Below, one piece after another: positions 1 through 12,400 of a stretch of 64,000 nucleotides of DNA. The notes beneath the pieces are model-generated. The model was not told the DNA's origin. It worked only from the letters and a program-made list of their open reading frames with translations, and searched no databases. Source of the DNA: Ypsolopha sequella (taxonomy: Eukaryota; Arthropoda; Insecta; Lepidoptera; Ypsolophidae); NCBI GenBank assembly GCA_934047225.1, contig OW203984.1:8689201-8753200 (forward strand). Reading direction: 5' to 3'. Positions within the stretch are counted from its first letter, which is position 1, and every line of letters begins with the position of its first letter. A program made the translations under genes and the position numbers.

Positions 1-489
1 TTCCTTAGTGTAAAGCTGGATAACGATTGCTTTTAATACCTTAAAGTTATATTTTCTCTCGACTAGAAGTTACTAATACTTCCGCGAATTTCTAGTTTCT
101 GGGATCCTATAAACTAGTTTTAATATTCAACTTCAAACCCATAATATCGTAAACCAATAGCGTCGTTAAAGCTCCTAAAACAAAATCCTAAAACAAGATA
201 GATTAGGCATTTTTTTTGTGTTAATTTTCGAAGTTCCAACATACCTAATACTCTTCGATATTCTTGTGTTTTATAAAATTTTTTACTTCAGTTTTGTTAT
301 TTTAAGCCATATCCGAAAAAATTATATAGTGTCTTTATCCTGATTTACCTTTTTTTTTTTTGGCTGTCACCAGGCTTGCCTGGTGGCAGTCCAAGTTTAG
401 GCCAGTTCGACCAAGTTAATAAAATTACACTCGTGATTCTATGGTAGCTTACGAATAATTTTTTAAATGTAATGCTATAATATGTATAG
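1..489. other. AT-rich sequence, no gene seen
   Basis: No coding or splice structure was recognised. A small perfect stem (caccaggc/gcctggtg) lies near 369-385. Confidence 0.5.
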
Positions 490-900
490 GAAAAAACCGG
501 CTAAGTGCGAGTCAGACTCGCGTACCTGGGGTTCCGTATTGTGGATGATAAATGAATTTTTTTTGTGAATTTCTCAACCGCTTTATTTTTCCTGTAATCT
601 TTACGTAAACACATATTACCATGATTTTTTTCATATTTTTAGTCCACCAGTTTTGGAGATAAAGAGGGGGGACAGGGGATTTTTTTAAATAGAAGCAATT
701 AAATATAGCTTAACTATATATGTTTACAATCAGATTTTAAATAGGTACCTACATATAATTTGATACCCATATTTCATTTTTATAAAAAAATTTTTACTTC
801 TTTTTTTATATTTCTGATTTGTGCTCAACTTTTTTTTAATGGCTACAGTTTTCCTGTAATAAGCCAGTTATGATAATTAATCGTCATTTTTTTAGTCTTA
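490..900 (+). repeat. CCGGCCAAGTGCGAGTC-type dispersed repeat, copy 1
   Basis: Begins with aaaaaaccggctaagtgcga followed by a GGTTCCGTA motif, then an A/T-rich body. The body matches, in opposite orientation, the copy at 22415-23247, including shared stretches such as cacatattaccatgattttt. The right end is approximate. It has no coding capacity. The family has at least six recognisable copies here. Confidence 0.7.
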
Positions 901-939
901 CCTCCAAGATCTGAATTATTATGGTTAGTTCTGTCATTT

Positions 940-1372
940 AAAAGTAGATGGCGCTGCAAGTAAATTACATCGCGCAATTATTTGATTCGAGCATAAAATT
1001 TGTGTAATGGAACTCGACTGCTTTACAACGAAAAATTATTAAATTCCTCCTAGAGGTTCTTTTTCATTTTCGCAATGATGGTTATAAGTCTCAGGGTCAG
1101 TCACTGAAAACAGCAGGAATTGATCTTAGGGGGCACTGCTTTTCGCACGGCCAGTTTTACGTAGCCTGCTCGAGAGTGAGCTCACCTAGCAGCCTAGACG
1201 TGTTAACAGCTGAGGGCAAACTAATAGGTAATAGGCCCCGCCAAAGAGACTTTACCTGGAAATCAAATAATTGCACCAAAAACAATCCAAACCAGATTCA
1301 AATACGTTCTATAAAAAGTACTACAGAAAAATTGAATCAACGCGGGCGAAGCCGCGGGCAAAAGCAAGTTTA
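940..1372 (+). mobile_element. Helitron 3' fragment
   Basis: Contains the helicase tail described separately and ends with the GC-rich hairpin gcgggcgaagccgcgggc at about 1343-1360, followed by aaaagcaagt. This matches the hairpin plus CTAGT-like 3' end of lepidopteran Helitrons; compare the better preserved terminus at 61472-61501. The terminal CTAG has decayed to CAAG. The 5' boundary is uncertain. Confidence 0.75.
1068..1262 (+). pseudogene. Helitron Rep/helicase C-terminal remnant
   Basis: In one frame this reads [13 protein letters not shown], then [18 protein letters not shown] and a terminal TAEGKL. These are the last conserved motifs of the Pif1-like helicase of Helitron rolling-circle transposons. 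The upstream helicase motifs and the Rep nuclease are absent, so this is only the 3' tail of an autonomous element's gene. It lies about 80 bp before a Helitron-type 3' terminus, as expected for the natural gene order. The family assignment is secure; activity is impossible from this fragment. Confidence 0.85.
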
Positions 1373-1699
1373 TTATATTTCTGATCAATGATAGATGATA
1401 AATGAGTGATCATTTATAAAAAAATAAGTGCCCTGAATTCCCATAATCTCAGAAATAAAAGGTCTTAAGTGGAAAGAAAACCTTTTTTATTTTGTAATTT
1501 TTGATATATCGACGTGTTTTATTTGAAAAAAATAATTATCATTTTCGACCCCTAGTTGACAGGCATTATTTGTTGGAAATGATCCCTAGTATAACCCCTT
1601 TAAAGGAATAGGTCGAATTACCAAGCAACCTGTATAATATCTTTTTCGTTACAAAATGTGGTCTAGTGCTTCGAACGTCTTAAAATTTAGCACATATGT

Positions 1700-2205
1700 C
1701 AGCGCGTTCCACATGACGCTAATAATGCCAACACTACCATCAAACTTCTCACGCCCATCAAGTCGTTCCGAATGGACAATTGCGTCCATCTCTTCTTAAA
1801 TGATCCATTCGGAACGCTTTTGAACGCGACATTGACGTTGACACTTGAAAGTGAAAGAATTTGTAGAAATTGGTTTACGTACCGTGAATACAAAGGGTTA
1901 TACTACTTTACTAGGTCCAAGAAGTGATTTTCTCTAACTTCAATCTTTGAATTATGGTTTAATTATAAAATATTTTGCTCCGAATAACCTATTTTTTTAA
2001 TTACCGCCATCCGGCTGTCTCTTTTCATAGATCGCCCAGAGTGCAAACGCTCTGAAGCATGGGCGATGCTATCGTTATCGTTAATGATGTTATCTATGAC
2101 GTCATAGCGACCATTGTAGGGCTATCGTTATCGCGAAAAACACGTAGTGACCGTAATAACACGTAATGACCGTAGACGCGTTAAAATCGATTATGTCGTC
2201 ATTGT
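1700..2205. mobile_element. Non-autonomous element with GCGTTCC-type ends, copy 1
   Basis: Shares most of its length, in the same orientation, with 44664-45160: the gcgttcc.catgacgctaat start, atgatccattcggaacgc, acgttgacacttgaaagtga and the tatgacgtcatagcgacc segment. The right end is decayed relative to copy 2. Short reading frames inside are not convincing genes. Confidence 0.7.
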
Positions 2206-2410
2206 GTTTGGTCAGCATGCTTCTGTGGGTCCATATGCCTGAAGTACGACAATAGGGCTCACCTCACTACACATCGCATAACGTGATAATCGTCGATGAA
2301 ACGCGAATGTGAACTGAGACTTGCATTTAAGTTCGGAAGCACCTCTGACACCAAATTCAAATAATTTATTTTGCAAAGTAGGTATCTTTAATACACGTTT
2401 CACAAGTCAA
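2195..2410 (+). repeat. SINE body fragment
   Basis: Carries the diverged body of the tRNA-headed SINE seen at 16537-16870: agggctcacctcac, cgtcgatgaaacgcg, then gcacctctgac. It lacks the tRNA-like head. Copies of this body recur throughout the window. Confidence 0.6.
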
Positions 2411-3404
2411 AATTTAATTTTATAAAAATATATTTAATAAAATAATAAATGTACATGAACTAGATTAAGGGTTTATTTAATTTATGTGGCAATATACCTA
2501 TATACACGATTAAAATGATAGGTAAAATATATATTATACAAGGTGAAATCCAATCAACCACCCGAACCCATACCGAAGACCCGGCCAGGGACCAGGAACA
2601 AGGTTCAATGATCACCAACCGAGCCCCCAGCACGAATCCAGGCGGCCGACCAAATCCCATCCTATATACTACAATACTAATAGGTTACATATACAGATAC
2701 ATGCCTACCTCCGCCCATTCGATGAGTCTTGCTAAGAAGAACGGGCAAGAAACTTAGCAAGATCATGTCTTCTTTTTTTACATAAAACTTATACTATACA
2801 AAATGACTTATATCTACTTTAACCAAGGGATAACCTTGGCGATTCATATCGTGACAATCTATAGGTATGTATGTATGAAGCGTTCTGTAGTTCTACACTT
2901 ACATATTCAAGCCTTTTTGAGTTGTACTGCGAATGGACAAACAGACATCGAGACTTCGCTTTATGGGCGTGCATTTTTCGGTTCTTAAGACGTTGACCAC
3001 TCAATCTTGGGAATCGACTCGACATGGATTCGATAAATTAAAATGTAACTCTTATTCCATTGCAATAAGGGTTATCGTTTAGAATTTATCGTTTCTATCT
3101 GTCAAATTTATCTCATCGACGCGTACGTGCTCGCATAGCAGGTTCAAATATTGTCGACCAAATATAATTTTCGAAGTCAATATGTATAATTTCGAAGTCA
3201 ACATAGTACATAATGCATAGTACAACTTGCTCAATAGTGAAGGATAGGAACCAGTAATGAAACCTGCATACATTAAAAAGCGAGGGTGTACTCGTACACT
3301 CTCAGAAAACAACTCTGACACGCCCTCTACCTATATGTATGTCGTGACTATACATATAATAATTTGTGTAAAACCGTACCATACAACATAAGTATTAAAA
3401 ATAC
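2411..3404. other. Intergenic or intronic repeat-rich DNA
   Basis: No further exon of the minus-strand gene to the right could be recognised here, so that gene probably continues beyond the left edge. The stretch near 2715-2780 (cattcgatgagtcttgctaa and following) resembles 19880-19930 and looks like a LINE 3' tail. Fragments of the SINE body occur near 3250-3345. Confidence 0.5.
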
Positions 3405-6400
3405 CTTTACTAAGAGCGGCCACGACGGCTGCGGTTGGGCCAACAGCACCAAAAGTTCCAATCCTAGAGCGGTTTTTATCGGCAACTCTTGAGTGTTGGT
3501 CAGAGTGACGTCATCGAAGTTGTCGAATAGATTCGGACTGACGAACGTGAACCACGGACTTGGACGCTCTTTCAAATGGACTTTCGGAGTTTCTTCATGT
3601 TCCTTGAATGTCTGGAAAATATAATGTTGTTTGGGGTATTTTACTTGCAGCCATGGACCGGTAAAGGGCGAATAATTGGGTGTTGGGAAAAAGAGGCCCG
3701 CAAATACCCGTCTCCGTAACAACACCACTTATATGACAAAGGATATTAATAGTGTTAAGTATGTATACCATAGGTAACCATAGTAATATCATATTTTTAC
3801 TAAAACAATAAAAAAAGTATGGACACCTACACTACGCACATAAAACCTATTCGCATTCACTCACCTACCCTTTTCACTTACACACTCACCCTCACTCACA
3901 CTACACACTCAAACACAGACATATTCTCCCATTTCACACTAACGCACACATTTACACACACTCACGAATAAGACCTTGCATTCAACTTTTATTTGTCATA
4001 TATAAATATTTTAATTTTTGTTAATCATCTGTTTTGGTATAAAATTCAATAATTTATGGCTATGGAAGAGTGGGGTCTTTTGTTACAAGTATTTTTGTAC
4101 TTACAAGAAGGCCTCAACAATGTTTTTGTTAAAATGTGTTTTTTTACCGAAATAAATATTTTTGTATTTTGTATTTGTATGACGTCATTTCGAAGACGCA
4201 ATTGCCGAGCATGCCTCGAATTCATCGCATATTAAAGCGGAGTGTAGACATTTACAATGACAACGTTCTTCTTCAAGAGTCTAGTTAAAGGACACTTTCA
4301 CTCTGATTACCGAAATATTCATTACCATTATTATTATTTTTTTCCAGTTTACAATTTATTTCATGACATATACACATATACAACGTGTAACAGAAAGGTG
4401 TAACCATATTTTAAGAGCTTATTCAGTCAATGGTATAGAACAACTTCTAGTGCGGAACAAACCCGGTATATCGAAAAAAAAAAAATTCTGTTTCATAGAA
4501 AAATGCAATGCCGCTCGGCTGAAATGTATGGAAGGGCAGATTTTTTTTTGTGATTTCAGGTTTGGCTCCATAGTAAAAGTTGTTCTATACCATTGACTGA
4601 ATAAGCTCTTCAAATATGGTTACACCTTTCTGTTACACATTGTATATTATTTTTTATTTTTTATATATTTTATTAGTATGTATTTATCATTATACAACGT
4701 GCAACAGAAAGGTGTAACCATATTTGAAGAGCTTATTCAGTCAATGGTATAGAACAACTTTTACTATGGAACAAACACTGTATCTCGAAGAAAAAAATTC
4801 ACCGTTTCATAGAAAAATGCAATGCCGCTCGGCCAAAATGTATGGAAGGGCAGATTTTATTTTTTGAGATTTCAGGGTTGACTCCATAGTAAAAGTTGTT
4901 ATATACCATTGACTGAATAAGCTCTTTAAATATGGTTACACCTTTCTGTTACACGTTGTATATTAATACGTGTATCTATTAAAATTAACATATATCTATT
5001 ATAAAAAAATAGTACACCACCATTTCAGCAATCATTCTAAACGGTTTCATCCACCCAAAGGTTGTCTGGAAGAGATCGCTTTAAGCGATAAGGCCGCCTG
5101 TTTGTGCTACATAATAAGTTAGTTAAAAATTAAATATTTATATTTCTGTTCCTTTTTGTTTTGGTGTACTGTACAAATAAAGTTGTATTGTATTGTTACG
5201 TTTAATTTTCGTTTAAGGTTGGCTGTGAACTAGGAAAACATCGGCTACTAGGATGACTTTGAGCTGCGTAGGAAAGGAAAAGAAAGCGTTCCTATTGGTA
5301 GATCTATCACTATACTCAGGTTACCAAGTCGTGGTAAAAAGGTCTTTCACCAGACTGACACTTGCCGCCGCGTCAAAGGAAAGGCAGCCGTCTCGACTAT
5401 CGCCACAAAAGAAACCGCCGTCCTCTGACCACGATAATCATTTGTAGTTACATTTTATAACAGAAGTCGTAAATGTTAATAAATAGTATCGTTTTCAAAA
5501 ATTAAGTACTGAGGGGTAAATGGACTGTTTTGCCACGACTCAGTAACTCGAGTATACACTTTCTCGCACGGCTCTGATAGACAGCTGCCCTTTTAATACA
5601 AAATGTAAATTACCTGATGTATAAAATGCAAGGCAGCCCCTCTATAAACCATGCACTTAAACAGCTCATTGCATTTGGCGTGAACATCCCTTACATCTCT
5701 GCTCTGGAGTTTCACCTCCAAACCGGTCAAGTCGGATCCGGTGTTGCAGATTGACGGCAGAAGCTGAGCGACACAAAGCAAGATGTTTAGGATATCGTTT
5801 ATGAGCAGTGACGTGGTTGTATCAGTTGTGTTTGCCTGAAAAAGTAAATGGGATCTTATTTTTAATGCAATGAAGTTTACTTTCGTTGTTAATATACGTT
5901 TGCCGTAGTTAGGCTTCCCTTTTTATGCAATTTTCTTAATTTTGGCCGCTTCATCCAAAAACATCATAATCATCATTTCTTTATAAATTTTTTTGGCACA
6001 AACCCAGAGTATTCGTGAAGGATAACATAACCTATTATAATGACTAATTTATACTGTAAGGTGTGACTCCTTGATGGAACTTCATTCTAACACTAATCAA
6101 AGTCTTCTTGTACGAGTTCCACTATTTTATTTCCTTAATTATTGCGACTAGTTTCGTCGACGATGTCAAATAGACAAAACTAGTCGCAATAATTAAGGAA
6201 ATAAAATAGTGGAACTCGTACAAGAAGACTTTGATTAGTGTTATTATAATTACGTGGTAAAAATACATTATTTTTATCCCCATCTGTTGGTTTGTATAAG
6301 CAAAGCAAAATCCCGACAAAACAAACATCTACAGGTATACCTATTTTCCTTTACTTGGACAACTAGACAATAAAAAATATAGATCGTAGGAAAGATTGTT

Positions 6401-9400
6401 TTAATCGCCTTTTTTCATCGGTTATAAAAGCTACTTTCTCTCAATAGTAGGTAAAATATTGCCTTAAGGCGAGGGTAGCCAGAAAAATCTGTTCTGCTCC
6501 AACGCTTTCATTTTACACTTGTCTATCCTGCTCAGTGGAAGCGGGCCGCTCAGAAATCTCGTGATTTCAAGAAGTTTTTATTTATTATTTTGGAATTAGA
6601 GAGATGTATTTTAATATTTTTTGTTTTTATATTAATATCATTTTTTTCATATTCTTGTCTTTGGGTTGGTTTCCGATTGATCTTTTCTAGTTTGTAATGC
6701 ATTCTAATAATATTTTAAATATTTTAATATTTCATATTAATTTAATTATTGTCTAAAACCCAATAACTCAAATGAAATTATATAGTTTAGGCCTATTTTT
6801 GCGATTTTATTGCATGCAGGAAAATGCAAGTAATCGTGTATCGAACGGCCGAAATATTAAGATCAAAGAGTGAAATATGACATATATTTATCACAATTTG
6901 ATGGTTTAAAATGAATTTGAAAAGCGACAAAATCGGGAGTACCCCGCCTTAGTGTGTTTACCTGGCAATATCTCACATTCAGTATAGTGAGCGTTTCGTT
7001 CAGCATCCCCGCAAATATTCGCTGCGCCATTCTGGGTGGCACTGTGTCCCAGAGATCCTTTTTGCTCCCTGAAAACGTAACGAAAATTACCATTGTAGAG
7101 AATAAAAAATAAAATAAAAAATGTTTATTGCCAAAAACTAAACATATTAAAATTATAAAATTAAATGAGACTTGAGGATAAGTGATTTAAATATAAAAGC
7201 GGCGTAAACGTCTTCACTCGCCCAGTCTAAATCTGCTGAAACTGGTCGGCTTTCCCGATCATAACACGTATTGAGGTGAGCCGTTATTATATAAATCATA
7301 TTAAAATTGATGGGTTTCGAGGAAAAACAACACATGTCCAAAAAAATCTAAATCGATGATCGATTACTGTCCTCTGTCGACGTATAGAAGAAGTTTTTGG
7401 AAATAATGCTTTAGTCACGAGATATGACAAGAAAATAAATGTTGGCCATTGGAAAAACAACACAAATCAAACTGCACTAGTCACAGCTTTCACTTGAAAC
7501 AGGGATACAAAAAATATAACCTGTTTTTAAAATTATCCTTTAAATAGTGACTGATGTCTAATCATTGTCAATGATTAATTATAAAGATGAAATTTGATTT
7601 TTGGGAAAAGAACCAATGTCAATTTAACTTTTGTCTCTGCTGTAAAAATTGCAAACTGTGACATGTGTTGTTTTTCCTCAAAACCCTTCAATTGTACAAT
7701 ATACACTGGTTAAAATTGAAGGAGAGAAAAAAAATTCAACCTTCCTGGCAAATGGCACTGCCATTATGGCAGTATACTCAGCAAAGCTGCTGTTCTCATA
7801 GAGATCAACCAGCGCTGATTTTCAGCATACCCCAAGGTACCAAGACAAAGTACATAATTTAGAAAAAATAAGTAAAGGCATATACGATTATTATGACTTT
7901 TATTACAACAGGTCATCCCGCAACAATTCAGTAACCAAACATGGAAAATATCGGTCAACTGATTAAAAATAATTAAAATAAATAAACAAACGAATAATAA
8001 CATGAAAATCTTGCTCAATAACTAAGGAAGTAAAGTGTATGAAAATCTGGACAGCATCTGTGGTATTGTGGTTCAATCTAATCCGGGGTCGCGAGTTCCA
8101 ATCACGTAGGGACACATTCGTGTTCGAGCTGCTTGCTTTGGATAGCACGTTATACAACAACGTGTAACAGAAAGGTGTAACCATATTTGAAGAGCTTATT
8201 CAGTCAGTGGTTTAGAACAACTTTTACTATGGAACAAACCCTGTGTATCGAAAAAAGATATTACTTGCTTAATAGGAAAATACAATGCCGCTCGGCCGAA
8301 ATGTATGGAAAGGCAGATTTTTTTTTTTGAGATTTTCGGTTTGTCTCCATTATAAAAGTTGTTCTATATCAATTACTGAATAAGCTCTTCAAATATGGTT
8401 ACACCGTTCTGTTACACGTTGTATATATATTTGTGCCTTTGAATTTGTTTCTGATTGATTTCTAGCTGGTAATGCACTCTAATAATAATTAGAGTATTCA
8501 AAGCGATGGATTTCGAAATAAAAACATATAATCAACGTTATACATATTTGTGCTCGAAATATGACGATTGGGCTCACCACCCAGCACCCATAATTGTCGA
8601 TGAAAGTGGATATATAAGTGTGGACTATGACTTACATTCACACCACTGACAGTAGGACGATACACTTGACGATTTATTATGGACCAGGAAGTGAAGCGAA
8701 CGAAGTTCTGCGAGTGTACTTGAACAATCCGGCGTTTGTATGTATGTATGAATGTTTGTCCGACGATAACTCGAGTATCGTTGATCGGAACGTCATGAAA
8801 TTTGGTAGGCGAGTAAATGAGACAAAAAGAATTTATAAGTTCGAACATGAGCCAAATCGGTCAAGATCGAATCACGAGTTCACAGTTCGGGGCGAGCTAC
8901 TAATAATAATAAGGGAATAGTTTAAGGTGATCAAATCGTTGAGCAGACGGTCCCCGAAAATACTTATAAATATACAAAATAATCCTAGCCAGTTAGACCA
9001 CCAAACGCCGCAAATGGACAGTTAAAGATCACTTTCATGGCATACCTTGCATGTACAGCCACCAGCCCTGCACAGACGGCGAGCCAGACTCTGGCACTTT
9101 ATGACTCTGATCATCGATAGGTCTTCCACCAGAATCTTGAAGAATGTACAGTGATAGCACTCTGTTGTGGAGATCCAGTACTCTCTCGCCTACTGCCTCC
9201 GACATGGTGACGTAGCGCTTGTAGCAGGCCTGGAATATACATTTTTCAAGGGATTATGCTATGCCACTATAACGCATGATTAAAAGCCTCGATTAGAACT
9301 AGGATTAAAATGAACATGAAAAATGAAGAAACGTTTATTTGTCTCACAAAAGAAAAACTAAGAATAATTATATCAAATAGTATCACTACACTCTATACTA

Positions 9401-12400
9401 GAATACTCTGTGTGGTGAGTGTAGTTTTTTCAAAATGTTTTTATATAACAACTATTATAACAATAATAATAAACGCACAAATAAAAAAAATAAAAAGATT
9501 AAAGATACTTAATAATAATTTAAATTTAGAATTGATTAACGTTTCCAATTCAATTTTAGCTATAAGGTATGATTAAAATAGTAGAATGAAAAAACAAAAA
9601 AAAAACTTATTGCATGAAATTATGAAAAGAAATGAACTCAACTGAGGGGATAAAAAAGGTTTAAGTGTTATTATATAGGTGAGGGAGATTATGAGTGAGG
9701 GTGTGTGTGTAAAGGTATGTGTGAGGTATGAGGGCGTGTGTGTGAATCGGGATAAAAAGCTCATATAGGAATAGAGCGAGTTAAAGTAATACAACGCGTT
9801 TATCATACACTACAGGGACTTCCGCAAAATCTACGAAAGTCGGCAACGGATAACTGAAACTGCCTGTAACCACTGTCCGACAGACTCCAGGTACAGCTTA
9901 ATGACGTCATGTCGGGAAATTAAAAATCGTGAAATTTCAGTCATATCTTAACAAACCCTTAAAACACGTAAATTTAACGGTTTTTTACCAAAGGCGTAAC
10001 CAAATATGCTTTTATTGTTTAAGATGAAATAAAAAAAAAGTCGAATCAAACATTAAAAATGTTATCTAGATTAATGATAATCAAAAATAATGTTTGAAAA
10101 CGTCCATAGTCTTGCCAAAACCATGTTTCTCCTGAAACAAGTTTTCAATTTTGAGCCCGCGACGATATCGGCACTAGTGTATTGTCCTCGCAAGTTTCAT
10201 GGAGCGTGCACCTTATAGCTAAATGAAAAAGCATGACATTTGGCCACGCCTATTACTGAATTGGTCGCATCATGATGTCTGTTCTTAAATGGCGTATTTG
10301 GAATAATTAGTGGTTGCATCACAGGAATATGGAGCTGACGAAAGGGTTTCCTATCCATGGTCAGAAAAGTCGGTCTAATAATCCTACGGGTTTTGTAATA
10401 AAAGCTGCAATTCGGTTGACATTGACGGTTTACTTACTGTTACTGACCTTATCGAAAATATCCAGGATTCCCAGGATGATAATTTCAATGCTGTTTTCAG
10501 TTGCAGACATTTTTTAAGTCCATGGTTGCAGACGAACAAACAGACAGGCACAGAGAAGCAGTATAAACCTTAGAATTGTGCTAGCTCCGAAGTTGACCTG
10601 ATGTCACTGATCTCTAGACTTTCTGTTTTTTTTTTAGATTATGATTTGGAAAACGATTGTTGATAAATATTACAAAAAGTACTGGTTTAACTATTTAAAT
10701 ACCTTCTATGCATCTGCTTCGAGAATGCCGCACTACTCGCACATAGAACGGACTAGAGCCAACGAAATATATGCCACACAAAACGGGCCTAAACAGGTAA
10801 ACAGCAAGCAGTACATTGTAATTCTGTAGCGGTAAGAATAAAAGTAGGACGAAAGGTAGCACCATTCACATAGCAGAGGCGTGTTACCTGTAATAAAGAA
10901 TGCCTTTCAGCATTGCCCATGTCCTCGAGATGTTGTACGTAGCAATGAAGGCTGTTTTTCAGCAGCGCCGCAGCTCCCAAAGTCGCCGTCAACACTGGAA
11001 GGTCAGCGTGATCCAAGGCTTCCTGCGCCAGCATATGTAAGTGCTCTGAAAGTAATAAGGCAATTTTGAATTTGATTTGCCATTTATTGAAGGTTAAAAT
11101 TGAGATTACCCTCCGATATTAAACCAATATTGAACTAGGATTTTATGGAAATGTAGTTGCAGTTATGACGCTACCATTTATGTACTTAGGTGGTCATGAA
11201 CTTCAATTTATATAAAAAGGTCGGGATCAGAGGGGGTTTTAGAGATGTTTCCGAGTATGGAGTGTGAATTGCAAGTTACAGTCCACACTCGTACACTTAT
11301 GTTTCACCAATTAATGTTACGTCCCGGCATGATCGGTGCCCAGTCCTACCGCCGTACATCGGGAACAAATATGGGCCTACAGCTTAAGAACAGACATCAT
11401 GACGCGACCAACTCAGGTGTGGGCGTGGCCAAATGTCATGCTGTTTCATTTCGCTATAAGGTGCACGCTCCATGAAAATTGAGAGGACATACAATCGTGC
11501 CGATTTCGTCGCGGCAGCAAAATTGAACACTTGTTTCAGGAGACCTCTTGGCAAGACTGTGGACGTTTTTAAACATTATTTTTGGTAATTATTAATCTTG
11601 ATAACATTTTCGATGTTTGACTCGTATAATTTTTTTGATTTTATGCAAAACAATAAAAACACATACGGCTATATTTTCGGTAAAAAACCGTTAGTATTAA
11701 TAAAATGTTTAGTTCGACTTAAACATAAATCTAGATAATGTTAATGACCTACAATATTATAATAACATTCCATGGACATCGCACAATGTGGTGACAGCGT
11801 TTGTTAGGAAGTTTGGGTATGATGACACCTCTTAATATAACTTCAGAAGAACACACCGGACACAAATATGCATCAAGGGGATTTGACCCTGTAACCTACA
11901 CAATCAGTCGTCGAGAATTTCGAACCACAAAATCACACAGGCGGCCTGGTACTACCATTATTAAGGCGATATGTAAAAATATACGGGTTCTTCTTTTTTG
12001 TGCTTTTCATGAAATACACGTAAAATTTCAATAAATTTCTGGTATATGCATTTTGACTATATAATCTAGGGTTTAGTTTTTGGAAAACATGTTTGTATAC
12101 AGTTTCCTCGATAGAAATAATTGTTGAAATGAGATCTTCAAACACACTTTTTCTCCTCGTTTGACGAATAGAAACCATGCACAGAACTCAAACAATTTTT
12201 AATTAATGGGTTTCAACCACATCTAGACATTTGATTTTGGAAATTTTGCTAGCTATTTTTTTTTTACTTTTTTCCCTTTCGCCCTGAATTTCTCTCGCAC
12301 TGCGCGTTTTTTTGCTTGGAGTAACAGTGACAAAAATAAAATTCGCATAGCCTCTTAATAGGTTTTGCACGCGGCATCTGTCGCATAGTTTGTCTTTCAA

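Noticed and set aside
1699..1893. 64-codon minus-strand frame
   Set aside because: Lies inside a dispersed non-coding element repeated at 44664-45160; the corresponding frame is broken there.
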